NCBI RefSeq assembly: GCF_047495875.1
Contig: NC_092459.1
Location: forward strand, 91,125,560 to 91,189,559
Origin: Pithys albifrons albifrons
Taxonomy: Eukaryota; Chordata; Aves; Passeriformes; Thamnophilidae
Direction of reading: 5' to 3'
Length of the DNA stretch: 64,000 bases
Both the position numbers and the translations under genes were made by a program. The notes beneath the pieces were generated by a model. That model saw only the letters and a program-made list of their open reading frames with translations, was not told where the DNA came from and did not search any database. Positions within the stretch are counted from its first letter, which is position 1, and every line of letters starts with the position of its first letter. Positions 50,542 to 61,255 of this stretch are shown here, piece by piece.

Positions 50542-52484
50542 GTAGGGAAAGGCGCGTTTATCCCGGCGGGTCCCGGGCCGGCGCTGCCGCGGGGTGCGGG
50601 GCGACGCTCCGCGCTGCTGGGGCCGGGGCATCGCGGTGGGGCGGGAGGCCGGGCCGGGCTGTGCGGGCGGGTCGCCGTGTGACAGCCGGCTGGGGGCAGT
50701 GGCCCCCCTGCCTCAAGGCTGCGAGCCCCGGAATGCTGCCCCGTGGCCTCCCGGCGGCCGCGTTCGGGGCGGGCTGATCCTGCAGCCGCGGGGGTGCCGG
50801 GTCGGCCCGCCGCGTGTTGCGCTGCCGGGAGAAACTTTGGAAAAAAGTTGCAGATGCAGCAGAGTCGAGGCCGGGGCTTCTCCCTTGCGCTGTCGCGCCG
50901 GTGCTGGCAGCGGACGCGTTCTGCGGGCAGGGCGGGCGGCGCGACCCCCGCCCCGACTCCCGCGGCGCGGCGTGGGGAGCCGAGGCGGTGGGCAGGCGGT
51001 CACCGCAACACCCTCTCTCTCTCCCGGTGTCTCCCTCACCCCCATTCCCTCCCTTCTCCCCGCCCCGGCAGACGGAGAAGTCCCTGACCAACCTCAGCAG
51101 CATGCTGGACAAGAAAGCCGTGGGGACCCCGGTGACCCCTCCCAGCTCAAGCTTCGCGCCGGGCTTCCTGCGGCGACACTCGACCAGCAACCTGACGGCG
51201 CTGGCCGGCGGCTCCAAGTTCCCCAGCCCCACCGGCTCCAGCTCTTCCTCCACCTCCTCCTCCTCTTCCTCCTCCTCCTCGTTCGGCAGCCTGAAGGAGA
51301 CGGGCTCCGGCGGAGGCGGCGGCGGTAGCAGCAGCCCCACGGCCCTGCTCAACAAGGAGAACAAGTTCCGGGACCGCTCCTTCAGCGAGAACGGCGAGCG
51401 CAGCCAGCACCTCATGCAGCAGCTCCAGCAGCAGCAGCAGGCGGCCGGCAAAGGGGGCGGCTCCGGCGGCGGCGGGGCCCCCATCAACTCGACGCGGTAC
51501 AAGACGGAGCTGTGCCGCCCCTTCGAGGAGAGCGGTGCCTGCAAGTACGGCGAGAAGTGCCAGTTCGCCCACGGCTTCCACGAGCTGCGGAGCCTCACAC
51601 GCCACCCCAAGTACAAGACTGAGCTCTGCCGCACCTTCCACACCATCGGCTTCTGCCCCTACGGCCCGCGCTGCCACTTCATCCACAACGCCGACGAGCG
51701 CCGCCCGGCGCCCGGTGGGGGCACCGCCACCCCCGCGCCCGCCGCCGCGGCCGGGCCGCACCACCACCCGCACCACGCGGCTCCGCACCCCGCGGGCAGC
51801 ACCGGCGACCTCCGCGCCTTCGCCCCCCGCGACCACCCGCTGGGCGGCGGCGGCTTCGGGCACCCGCGCGGCGGCGGCGGCGGCGAGCGGCCCAAGCTGC
51901 ACCACAGCCTGAGCTTCTCCGGCTTCTCCGCCCACCACCACCACCACCACCACCCCCCGCACCCCCACGGCGCCGCCCCGCCGCCGCCGCCGCCCGGAGG
52001 CCGCCTGGACGCCGCCCTGCTGGAGAGCCCCGGCGGGTCGCGCACGCCGCCGCCGCCCGCCTCCGCCTCCTACTGCGAGGAGCTGCTCTCGCCGCCCTGC
52101 GCCAACAACGCCTTCGCCTTCTCGGGGCAGGAGCTGGGCAGCCTCATCGCCCCCCTCGCCCTCCACACGCAGAACTTCGCTGCTGCCGCCGCCGCGGCCG
52201 CCGCCGCCGCCGCCTACTATCGCTGCCAGCAGCAGCCGCCGCCGCCCGGAGGGGGCTGCCCCCCGCCCCCCGCCTCGCCTCCCTTCAGCTTCCAGCCCCT
52301 CCGCCGCCTCTCCGAGTCGCCCGTCTTCGACGCGCCGCCCAGCCCGCCGGACTCGCTTTCCGACCGAGAGAGCTACCTGAGCGGCTCCCTCAGCTCCGGC
52401 TCCCTCAGCGGCTCCGAGTCGCCCAGCCTGGACTCGGGACGCCGCCTGCCCATCTTCAGCCGCCTCTCCATCTCCGACGATTGA
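50491..52484 (+). CDS. ZFP36L2: ZFP36L2, CCCH tandem zinc-finger mRNA decay activator (complete)
   Basis: ZFP36L2 (TIS11D/BRF2) binds AU-rich elements in mRNA 3'UTRs and recruits the CCR4-NOT deadenylase, acting mainly in the cytoplasm with nuclear shuttling. Coding parts are 50491-50541 and 51072-52484, 487 residues, close to human (494). Exon 1 encodes the family N-terminus [17 protein letters not shown]. Exon 2 gives [20 protein letters not shown], a Ser-rich tract (about 73-89), the RDRSFSENG phospho/14-3-3-type site, and a Gln tract (about 133-141). The tandem zinc finger follows: ligands C165, C174, C180, H184 and C203, C212, C218, H222 (CX8CX5CX3H twice), each finger led by YKTEL. After it come [11 protein letters not shown], a His run (about 304-310), an Ala run (about 387-398), [17 protein letters not shown], and the C-terminal CNOT1-binding motif [13 protein letters not shown]. 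All zinc ligands are intact. THADA lies upstream on the same strand. Confidence 0.98.
50542..51071 (+). other. ZFP36L2: ZFP36L2 intron
   Basis: The single 530-bp GT-AG intron (gtaggg...ccccggcag) is GC-rich and remains inside the CpG island. Open frames run through it on both strands (for example one entering exon 2 from 50814), but the N-terminal family sequence in exon 1 shows that splicing is the real reading. Confidence 0.95.
51072..52484 (+). CDS. ZFP36L2: ZFP36L2 coding exon 2
   Basis: This exon encodes residues 18-487, including both zinc fingers, and ends at TGA (52482-52484). Its third codon positions are almost entirely G or C. Low-complexity tracts (Ser, Gly, Gln, His, Pro, Ala) fill the linkers between conserved blocks, while the zinc fingers and the C-terminal motif are free of them. 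Confidence 0.97.
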   Translation, partial: TEKSLTNLSSMLDKKAVGTPVTPPSSSFAPGFLRRHSTSNLTALAGGSKFPSPTGSSSSSTSSSSSSSSSFGSLKETGSGGGGGGSSSPTALLNKENKFRDRSFSENGERSQHLMQQLQQQQQAAGKGGGSGGGGAPINSTRYKTELCRPFEESGACKYGEKCQFAHGFHELRSLTRHPKYKTELCRTFHTIGFCPYGPRCHFIHNADERRPAPGGGTATPAPAAAAGPHHHPHHAAPHPAGSTGDLRAFAPRDHPLGGGGFGHPRGGGGGERPKLHHSLSFSGFSAHHHHHHHPPHPHGAAPPPPPPGGRLDAALLESPGGSRTPPPPASASYCEELLSPPCANNAFAFSGQELGSLIAPLALHTQNFAAAAAAAAAAAAYYRCQQQPPPPGGGCPPPPASPPFSFQPLRRLSESPVFDAPPSPPDSLSDRESYLSGSLSSGSLSGSESPSLDSGRRLPIFSRLSISDD

Positions 52485-52570
52485 GGGGTCCTGGGGATCG
52501 GCCGGGGCGCCCCGCGGCGGCCCTGCAAGTAAGTGACCGAGCGAAGAAAGTGAAACCTCTCCTTCTTCTA

Positions 52571-52601
52571 TATTTTTTTTATATATATCTATCTATCTAT
52601 A
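52571..52601. repeat. ZFP36L2: TA/TATC microsatellite in ZFP36L2 3'UTR
   Basis: ttttttttatatatatctat followed by further ctat units, shortly after the stop codon of ZFP36L2. Confidence 0.7.
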
Positions 52602-52928
52602 CATCGAGAGCTGAACAAAACGAGAAACAAAGCATTTTGCAAAAGGGCAAATGACACGAACTGAACAAACCTATTTTTATAGAGAGACCTTGGAAGAAGG
52701 GGATTTTTGTTTCGGGGTTTTTTTGTTGTTGTTCTTTGGAGACAAGTTATGATACGCACCAGCAGCAGCCATTCCATCTGTGTTCGAAAAAAAAAACAGC
52801 ATTAGAAAAGACACCATCAGAAAGCAACAAACAATCTGAGGAGCGCCGGTCCTGTCTGCCCAGCTCCTCCAAACGTGCAGACACACAGAAAAAAAGTTAC
52901 AAACTAGTTTGTCTTTCAATCCAGTTCA

Positions 52929-52934
52929 AATAAA
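52929..52934 (+). terminator. ZFP36L2: Proximal ZFP36L2 poly(A) signal (candidate)
   Basis: AATAAA in ttcaaataaaaac, about 445 bases after the stop. Its use would remove all three UAUUUAU sites and the Pumilio-type site from the mRNA. Confidence 0.45.
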
Positions 52935-53284
52935 AACACAGAACATACTAAACCTATAAGCTTTTTTCTAGGAAAAAAAAAAATCCAACATCCTGCCAAG
53001 AATATGCCTTGATAACAACCTTTTTTATATATCTATATATTATTATTATAACAAATGCTAAAACCTTCATTCCAAAGTTTAATATTGGTTCCATTGCCAC
53101 CACTTAGTGGATGTTTGGCTTAGAACAATTTTTTGTTGTTGCTTTATTTGGAAGCACTCAACTGAGTTTAGTTTGTAATTGTTGGAGAATAACTGCTGAT
53201 TTTTTTTAAATTTTTTTTTTTTAGCTGTTTGAGTTGATTGCATGAATGAGTCACTGCACACAACTCAATATGAAACTATTTAAC

Positions 53285-53526
53285 TTATTTATTATCTTGT
53301 GAAAAGTATACATTGGTAATTTGTTCATACTGTATTTATCGGGTATGATGAAAAGCAATAGATATATATTCTTTTATTATGTTTAAATTATGATTTTCAT
53401 TATTAATCGGCGAAATGTGGAGTGTGTTCTTTTCACAGTAATATATGCCTTTTGTAACTTCACTTGGTTATTTTATTGTAAATGAGTAAAATTCTTAATT
53501 TAAGAGATTGTATGTAATATTTATTT
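53285..53526 (+). promoter_or_regulatory. ZFP36L2: AU-rich element cluster in ZFP36L2 3'UTR
   Basis: TTATTTATT (53285-53293) is the exact nonamer bound with high affinity by tandem CCCH proteins of this family. Further TATTTAT heptamers lie at 53333-53339 and 53518-53524. The set fits feedback control of ZFP36L2 mRNA by ZFP36-family proteins. Confidence 0.7.
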
Positions 53527-54149
53527 CATTAATTTCTTTCCTTGTTTACGTAAATCTGAAAGATTGCATGGTTTCTTTATAGAAATCGGTCTCGATGCTG
53601 TGGAAGTAGTTTGAGGAATTTCTATGGGTTTATTAGAATGTAAATGGTTGTAGCCCGTCCGAGTTGAAAAACAAACGAGAGAAAAAAAAGCAGAAGAAAA
53701 AGACTGACTTAGCAATCAGACTTCAAAGTGGCAAATCTAATTCAGACTCGTTTTAAATAACCAAAAAGTATTCTTGTTGCCTAACTCCACCAATCACACT
53801 GTGATATAGTCTCAAAGTATGTAGCAATAATTGGGGTCCCAGTATTATGTCTCACAGTGCCTTTTTGAGGGTCCATGCTTGCCTTAAATATCTCTCAACC
53901 AAATAAGTATTTTTCTTAATGCTTGAGATAATTTGAATGTAGGGATGGGTTTTAACTACAGCAAAATTTTGCCACTCTATTTTATAAGAATGGAGGCCAT
54001 CTTTGGATCTGAAACTTTATACAATATATGAACATATCTTGTTTAATTGAATTCCAAAACTTGTAATTTTTTTTTCCTAATGTAGAAAGTTGGGAGTTTT
54101 CCAGAACTTTCCTGGACGGTGGATGAATGAGCAGTAGCTTAGTTTTGTT

Positions 54150-54157
54150 TGTACATA
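54150..54157 (+). promoter_or_regulatory. ZFP36L2: Pumilio response element
   Basis: TGTACATA matches the Pumilio consensus UGUANAUA exactly and lies about 170 bases before the distal poly(A) signal. Confidence 0.5.
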
Positions 54158-54326
54158 GGTACAGATTGAGCACTATGTACTCTTTTGGACTACTTTAACA
54201 GAAGTATGTTTTGAATGTAACTAAAGGATAAGTCAACTTGAGTTGTAATATATTTTTCGGGAGTCAGTTCACTACAAATTGTGTGAGACTGTAAACTTTG
54301 TACTGTAAATGTTTTGTAGTTCTCCC

Positions 54327-54332
54327 AATAAA
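54327..54332 (+). terminator. ZFP36L2: Distal ZFP36L2 poly(A) signal
   Basis: AATAAA in tcccaataaaattttttgg, preceded by several TGTAAAT/TGTA-type upstream elements. A genomic A10 run follows 13 bases later. This is the best candidate for the main 3' end. Confidence 0.8.
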
Positions 54333-57300
54333 ATTTTTTGGAAAAAAAAAAGGAAAGCCAAGTAACCCTTCCAACTGCTGAAGCCCTGGCTGCCAGGCAG
54401 CGAGTATTTCTTGCTTAACACCACCCCCACCCCCCAATCACAGATATGTCTAGCTACAGATTAACCAGTGCACTCCTGCAGCCATCTCTGGTCCGTGGCC
54501 AAAGTTAATAAACGCTTCGAGAAAGTTCGGGAATGTCAGCGGTGCACTGTATCCTGCCGAGTTCCTTTTTCCTCCTTTTTAGAATTTATTTATTAAGAGG
54601 ATGAAGAATCAAATGTCTGTAGCATAACAGCTGGAGTGGAAAAATCTAGTAATGGCATTTATCAATCACATCGCTTAGGGGGCTGTGTGAGTGTGCCATT
54701 AGCCTTCCTGGCTTGTTTGGGGTAAGGAGGAAATGGCAGTTTGGGTAATAAAAAGGCATAATTAAAGTTTACCCTTTGTCCCAAAAGCTTTGTTCCTCTT
54801 CACTCACAGGAATGCGGACTTCTGCCTCAATGCTCCCATCATCCAGCTGAGGGCATATCTCTCTTAATCTGGCTAGCATTAAATGTGTTAATCAGTTTTC
54901 AGGGCTTGGGTTTAAACAAGTTACCTTTTTGAGAGTATATTTATATAACAAAATACTTGGCAGCCTGGGGACTGTGTGTATTAATACTGGAGGAATTTTA
55001 GCGAATACCTCCACAGTTTGGCATCTTATTTCAGTCAGTCCCCTAAACTTTTAAGTCACGATTTCTACCAGCTTATTTTTGTTCTTTTGTCATACTAATA
55101 ATAAATGTTGTTAATATTATGGCATCTCTGCACTGCCTGGACTGCCACAGCACTTTCTATAAATACAAGGTAGAATGTAATACTGGTGCCATATGTTTGT
55201 GTAACAAACCTTGGACTGACACTTAGTTTAAAATTAAAACAAATGTAAGCAAAGTATGACAACACAGCCCAGCTACAGCAATCACCTTTTTTTAATGGAT
55301 CAGTCTGACATTTTGCCTCAGAATTGCTCTTTGATTCTCAGACTACTCTTTGATGAAACTTTTTGTCACTGCCTCCATGGTGACTGAGTTCCAATGGGTG
55401 GGTCCTTCCGTGGGCATCCCTGGTACGGATGCCCTGCTGCAAGGAACAGGCGTTTGCCTGTGGTTTGGAGAAATGGAGAGTATCTAAGTTGTTGTCTTAA
55501 CTCACTTTTGGAATTTCAAAGCTAATCGTCACAGTAAAACTGCATTAATTAAGAGTGCATGTCTCATTTAATTTCAGATTTTGTTTCTTCCTTAGGTACA
55601 GTTTCTGCTTCTCTCCCTTGCCCATGTCTTCCTCTAAGCCTGCCTTTTTCTTGCCACAGTAGAAAGGGACCTTATTTATTTCTGTATTTCACTTATCTAG
55701 GACAACTGTACTCCATCAGTGCAGTACTTTCATGTTCCCTGTGGTTTTCTGTCGGTTGAACAGGATCTCTGTGAGGGTGCTGGGGTTGGCGTTGCTGTCT
55801 CCTGGCTGGAAGAAGAGCTCTCGAAGCTTCACAGCAGCTCTCACGTGAGACACAACCGTGCTGGTGTCAGCGCCAGTGTTCTGTGTCTCAGAAAGGCTGC
55901 CAGGACAGGATGGGTGATGGCCCACCAGTGTCTCCCAGCAGGCTCGTGGCATGCCAGTGTGTGGGGAGAGCCAGGCCCAAGCCGCCCTCTGCCCTGCTCC
56001 AAGTTGAGTGATCCTCTGAGGCTGCCTGTTCTGCACCCTGTCCTGTTTGTGTCTCCAAAGTGTGCTGCAACCCAGTCTGTTGCAGGGTTATGCACTGCTG
56101 TTCAGAAAACCAGGAGTCCTTGAACTGGGAAGATAGTGTCTGTTTCTTGCGCTGCACAATCAAGTGTTAACCTTTAAACTGGTGACTTATGTTGTTGACT
56201 TAAGCAAATGTTGTCTTGCTTTCATTTCAAAATTCAGCAATGTGTGCAAAGTTGGTCAGGCCATTCAGAAATTTTCTCATACTTTGCAATAAATCAATAA
56301 ATTCTGCATAAAAAATAAACTGGTTTTCTTCCAGAGCTTTGGCTTGAGAAGGAACTCAAAGGTCTCTGCTATTGCCCGTTAGAGATGTGATAATTGTTGG
56401 GGCACTTAAAATTACTCTTGAGGATCTGAAAAATGGGGATTTTACTAATTACTGGTTAGGACTAAGGCTTGCCTGCCTGCTTCAGTTTATATTCTGAAAG
56501 AAATTGTATCAAGTACCTAAATTTGTAGAAATAGATGTAACGGTATAGGTCTTGGAATAGGAACTGATTTAACATAGTTTGGGGTGATCATTAGGGGATT
56601 TTCAAATGTATTGAATCAGTAGTTTTGATTGTTACTAATCCACTCAGTTTCCTGGAGGCTTTTTATTTGTTTGGCTTTTCTCAGTTTGTCAGGTGTAGCA
56701 GCATGCTGTACCTCCTATTCAGCACACCACAGCTGGATGGATTACACAGCACTGAACATAATGCCAGCTGTGTGCCACGGAGCAGGGGAGTGCTGCCCTT
56801 CACCGAGTGCATCCTGGCTGAAGCGGGAGCTGATTTTGCTGTGCCCCCAGGTTTACCTCCAGTTCAAGTGTAGAAGCTGGAGATGCAGCACAGTCTGTGT
56901 CACTCATGAGGAGCTGGTAGGCTGCTGGCTCCTCTCTCTACTGGATGCAGAACGCAGCAGACCAGTGCCTCAGTGGTTAAATACTTAGTCAGGGGATGAG
57001 CTCTTTTCCAAGGATCATTTGAGTATCCAATGCCATTCTTTGAAAAAGAAATTCACACCCTCCTTCCATTTACCTGCCCCATCCCATCCTTAAGTTTGCA
57101 GTTTTGTCTTTTTCAAAGAGGCTGCATTTGACAAGGTAATTTTCAAAGAAGGCCCAAGATTTTAGTTGTGTTTATAATCAAAATGTGCTTTATTTTCATT
57201 TTGCTAGGATAGCCTTAAAGCTAAGGGACTTGTACTATATGTTTTTAATTGTGTGATCTGTCTCTTGCTGACCTTGTGTGTGAATCTTCAAGGAGCTTCA

Positions 57301-60300
57301 GGCAGTGGTACTCTGTCATTAAGGAGGACATTTCAGGTTTTGCCTGCTGAGCCTCCAGACCTTGGCAGCACATTAACTCTGGAAACTGAAACTTCATTTT
57401 CTCACCCTCCAGCTTAAATTCAGTTCCTCAGAGTTTTAAGGTGAAGATACTGGGCTTCCCACTAGTGTCATGTATATTCCCAGTATAGTCATGTTGTTCC
57501 TTCTGCCAACAGTACCTGTCCAGAGAGAGACAGGAATATCCTGAATGGCCACAGCCGGACCTGTGAGTGCTCATCTGCTAAAGAAGTAAGTGGAGGGTTG
57601 GGATGAAAATTACATGCTTAAGGTGATGTAGCAGTTTGCCTCCACCAGAAGAGAGCAGTTTCTCCACTCTGCTCCTCCCTGGCCCTTTCTGACCCACTCC
57701 CTGAGCCAGCTCAGATTGCTGATCTGGTACAGCATCCTGGCACTGCTTGCAGTATGTGGCCTAGGCTGGGTGCTCTGTCCACTGCCACCAAAAGTGCCTT
57801 AAGCAAGCTCTGGTGCTCTCCACACCTGCCTGGGGGTTGATGCATTTTATTAACCAGGCAGGGGGAAAAAGTGGTGTTTTCTGCTGAAGTAGAGTTGAAG
57901 TGGATCTGTCAGGAGTCTGATGACTTTCAGAGCTGGTGCAAAGGAGGAGGAGGAGGTAGAGCCCCCATGCTGGAGAGGAGGCAGGAGTGATGGGATGGAG
58001 GACAAGGCATCTCCCCACTAAGCTGCTAGATTGGCTTATCCTTCCTGTGTGGATTTTGTTCTGCTTGAGGAAACATTGTTTCCTCCACAGCTCCTTGGAA
58101 AATCCTTGGTGTGCCCATTCTAAAACTGCTTTTCTGTATCAGTGATTATAAATGACTCACATGAACCTTGAGTATTTCTTGCGCCATTTGAACAGATACC
58201 AACATTTAAGGGAATCAAGACAGAGTTTATTTAATGTGACTATATCCATGAATAGTTAGTTTGTCTGGTTTACTGGAAATCAAGTAATGGTTGTGTGGCA
58301 AAGCTCAGCATCTTCTGAGATGTTCTGAATGTTAAGGGAAACACTTGTTATCAGCTGGCACAGGTTTTGCAGGGTGTGTAATTTTTGCAGTATGTACTGA
58401 AGAACATTGTTTTTTAGGTTTAGTTTCTTTATTAAAATTAATAATATTGGAGAGGAGAATGGACGAATGAGATTCTTCCTTTAAGATTTAGAGGACCTTG
58501 TCTCTAAGAAGAATGTTTTGTCTCAAAGCTTACTCAAAGATCATTTCATCTCTCCTTTCAAAGGGCTATAATGGAGGTGTTAATGGAGGCATTTTGGGGT
58601 GAATCCCTGCAAAATTTGCAGTCCTGAGGAAAGCAGCCAAAATTACCCTGACAACTCTCCTCTGTTGCTGAAGAGGGATAGATGACATCAGCTGAGTAAT
58701 TTCTATTCTGTACATCATCTGAGAAGGAAATACAGGGTAATTTAAACCCTGTTTTTTCTACCATGGTTAATAACATAAACAGAGAGCTGGATATGCTGAA
58801 ATCTAAATACGAGGGTCCTATATCAATGAATTATTACCTTATCTTTTCTGAATGACGTTTGCTTGAATACCTGGAATCGTAATAGCTACTCAAGATAAGA
58901 AATGGAAGGAAACTCAATAACAGTAAGAGGCCTGGTAACTTATGAGATCTTGATTAGCCTTCCACTGCACCTAAATGCTGGGGAAGGATTCCCTGTACTG
59001 TATGCAAAGGGAGCTGAACAGCATTGTGAAAACCATTCCCTCATTGCAGAGAAGCACAAACAACTGGCTTTTTTCATTATTAAGGCTTTCTTGTGTCCAC
59101 ACATATATGCAAATCTTCTGAGTCTTCTGTGGATGAACATTTTTCACCTTAAGTTTTCATTGCTTTAAAATTCTGGCTTTGCTGGGTGGGGATGGCAGTG
59201 GCTGTGGTCCCTGCAATGATCTCAGAGCTCTGACAGGCTGGGGTGTACATGTACAGCTCTGAATCTCCTAAATCCTGTCAAATCTGAAATTGGACTTCTT
59301 CTTGGTAGAGGTTGTACTCCAGCTGATGACACTGGGCAGCTTTTTGCCGTGGGTGAGCAAGCGTGGGGAAGAGGACTCTGGCCTCCAGCTGCCTGCCCTG
59401 GGAGGCTCTGTGAGCTGGTCTGATGCCTCACTGTTGCCCACCACTGTCGTGGGAAGGGTGGGGGTCCATCAAAGGAAATGCCCAGTGATCTCCTTGGGCA
59501 GCAGAGCCCTGGGTCAGTTTGTGCCTATCATGTGCCTGCACCTGGATGAGGGCAAATTGTTTCTTGGATTGGAGGCCATTTGACTCTGTTACAGAAGTGG
59601 CACAGCAGCATGAATAGGGAAGGTTCCATAAAGAGTGCTGCTGCTGTGTTAAAGAGGGTTGAACAGCACACTGTAAATCTTGAGAGATGAATTCAGAGTT
59701 AACAAATACTTTTTCTAAAGGTCAGATTAGATGAGGAATGCCGCGATTTGCCAATCCAAATGAACACTAAAAAGACAGGAATTTGTTTTCTACTAGATTA
59801 GTGCTCTGATCTGGATTCATCCCATCGCCTTATGGCTGTAGAACAAAAGCAGGATCGAGGGCAGGAGTATGTGAGTTACGTGAGGCTCAGAACTCTGCTT
59901 TCAACATCAGGGCAACTTTATATTGACTTGAAATGCCTGTGAAACCGCAGCCTAAGTTACACTCTGTGGGTTTTTTTCTTCATCTGGATTTTAAATCCCA
60001 GAATTTATCAAATTATGTCCAGGGGATGGGGGAGGCAAGACTTTGTGCAGTGAACTGTGCTGAGCTTTCTAGAGTTGAACCTGAGCATTTTACTTCAGTT
60101 TGGCTGTTTAGCATTGGGGAAGTGCAGATAGGGAGACCGGGGAGATGATGTCGAGGCAGGGGAAGCTTGGAAAAGCCATCTGAGCTGGAAGTGGTACACA
60201 GCTTTGGGCTAGTGTCCACTTGAACACCAAGTCATGACCTCTCCTGTCTACACAAAATATTTCCTATGATAACCTGCATCTTAAATTCAAGGTGCAATTT

Positions 60301-61125
60301 GGAATTCATACCACAAAAATTAATAGTAAACTGTTGACTGCAAGAGCATGGCAAAGTGGGTAATAAGCATCTCTGCTTAGGGGGTATATCTTCAGCTGCA
60401 AATACATTCCAGCCAAAATACAAGGCTGTTATTTAATGGCTGTCACATTTGCAATAGATCCTTAGTGATGACTGTGAACAAAGCACAGGGGCCAGTGAAT
60501 ATTGCCAATAATACAACTCTTTGACTTTCACAAATGAACAATTATAAGAAGTGAAAGGGATGATTCACCTAAAATCTCCAGCTCTATAGAAGAAGGTGAC
60601 AGCAGCTCATCAAAAAGTATCTCTCTGATTACCTATCCACTAGTAGGATAACTGTGGATTGGGTTCTTATGACTGAAACAAGTATGTCCCAGAAGTTCAG
60701 CAGCTGGGGAGTTAGTAGGGTGTGGTGGAAAAGATCCTTATTATTAAAGTAACTACACATATGCAGCCTGACTGGTGAGTGCAGTCTCTTGTTGCAAGAG
60801 TAATGGTGAGAGATTTGGAAGAGGATTCTTTCAAACCACTGGTAAATACCAGCTCTCGAAGATGTAACATGAATACCATAGACAGGGGTACATGTAATGT
60901 ATATACAAGGGTATATACAACGGTAGACAATACTAAACTTCTGATCTGAGGAGCAGTCCCTTGTAGTTTAATATAGAATAGGTGCTCTTAGGCTGGTAGG
61001 AAAAAACATCAATTAAAAAATAGTTTCACTATTAATAACTGTAAAGATAGTCAGTTTAGATTAGACTTACAGATTTATTTCTTAAAATGCATGTTACCAA
61101 AACCTTCCAGAACACAGAAACATCT

Positions 61126-61255
61126 CAGAATCATAGAATCACAGAATGGTTTGGATTAGAAGGGGTCTTAAAGATCATCTTGTTCCAGGGGCAGGGGCAC
61201 CTTCCACTAGGCCAGGTTGCTCAGAGCCCCATCCAGCCTGGTCCTGAACACTTTC
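61126..61255 (-). mobile_element. CR1 LINE 3'-terminal fragment, antisense
   Basis: The + strand reads agaatcatagaatcacagaa, tggtttgga..., then cttaaagatcatcttgttcc, accttccactaggccaggtt and gctcagagccccatccagcc. This is the reverse complement of the CR1 3' end. About 130 bases remain, including the 3' terminal repeat (aatcatagaatcacagaat, two AATCA-type units), so the copy is severely 5' truncated and points leftward. Confidence 0.93.

Larger units (their letters stand above)
48440..52500. promoter_or_regulatory. ZFP36L2: CpG island spanning the ZFP36L2 promoter and body
   Basis: Base composition changes abruptly from AT-rich to strongly GC- and CpG-rich from about 48440 and stays so until just after the ZFP36L2 stop. 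The island contains a CTCF-like motif, an 18-bp minisatellite, Sp1-type GGGGCGGGG boxes, the inferred start site, the intron and both coding exons. Long open frames on both strands here (up to 692 codons) come from the lack of AT-rich stop codons and have no support as genes. Confidence 0.9.
52485..54350 (+). other. ZFP36L2: ZFP36L2 3'UTR
   Basis: This is an AT-rich 1.87-kb region from the stop to the poly(A) signal AATAAA at 54327, about 20 bases before the probable cleavage site. An earlier AATAAA at 52929 would give a short UTR of about 460 bases. The long form alone contains three UAUUUAU heptamers (53286, 53333, 53518), one within the nonamer UUAUUUAUU, and a Pumilio-type UGUACAUA (54150-54157). 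A (TA)/(TATC)n run occurs at 52571-52601. Open frames in it are chance. Confidence 0.85.

Noticed and set aside
50814..51071. In-frame upstream extension of ZFP36L2 exon 2 from an ATG at 50814
   Set aside because: It is intron: the acceptor cggcag at 51071 and the conserved first exon at 50491 give the known family N-terminus.
51147..52166. 339-codon minus-strand open frame opposite ZFP36L2, and the 362-codon frame at 50558-51646
   Set aside because: They are mirror frames of a GC3-rich coding exon with Gly, Gln and Ser repeats on the other strand, and contain no independent motif.
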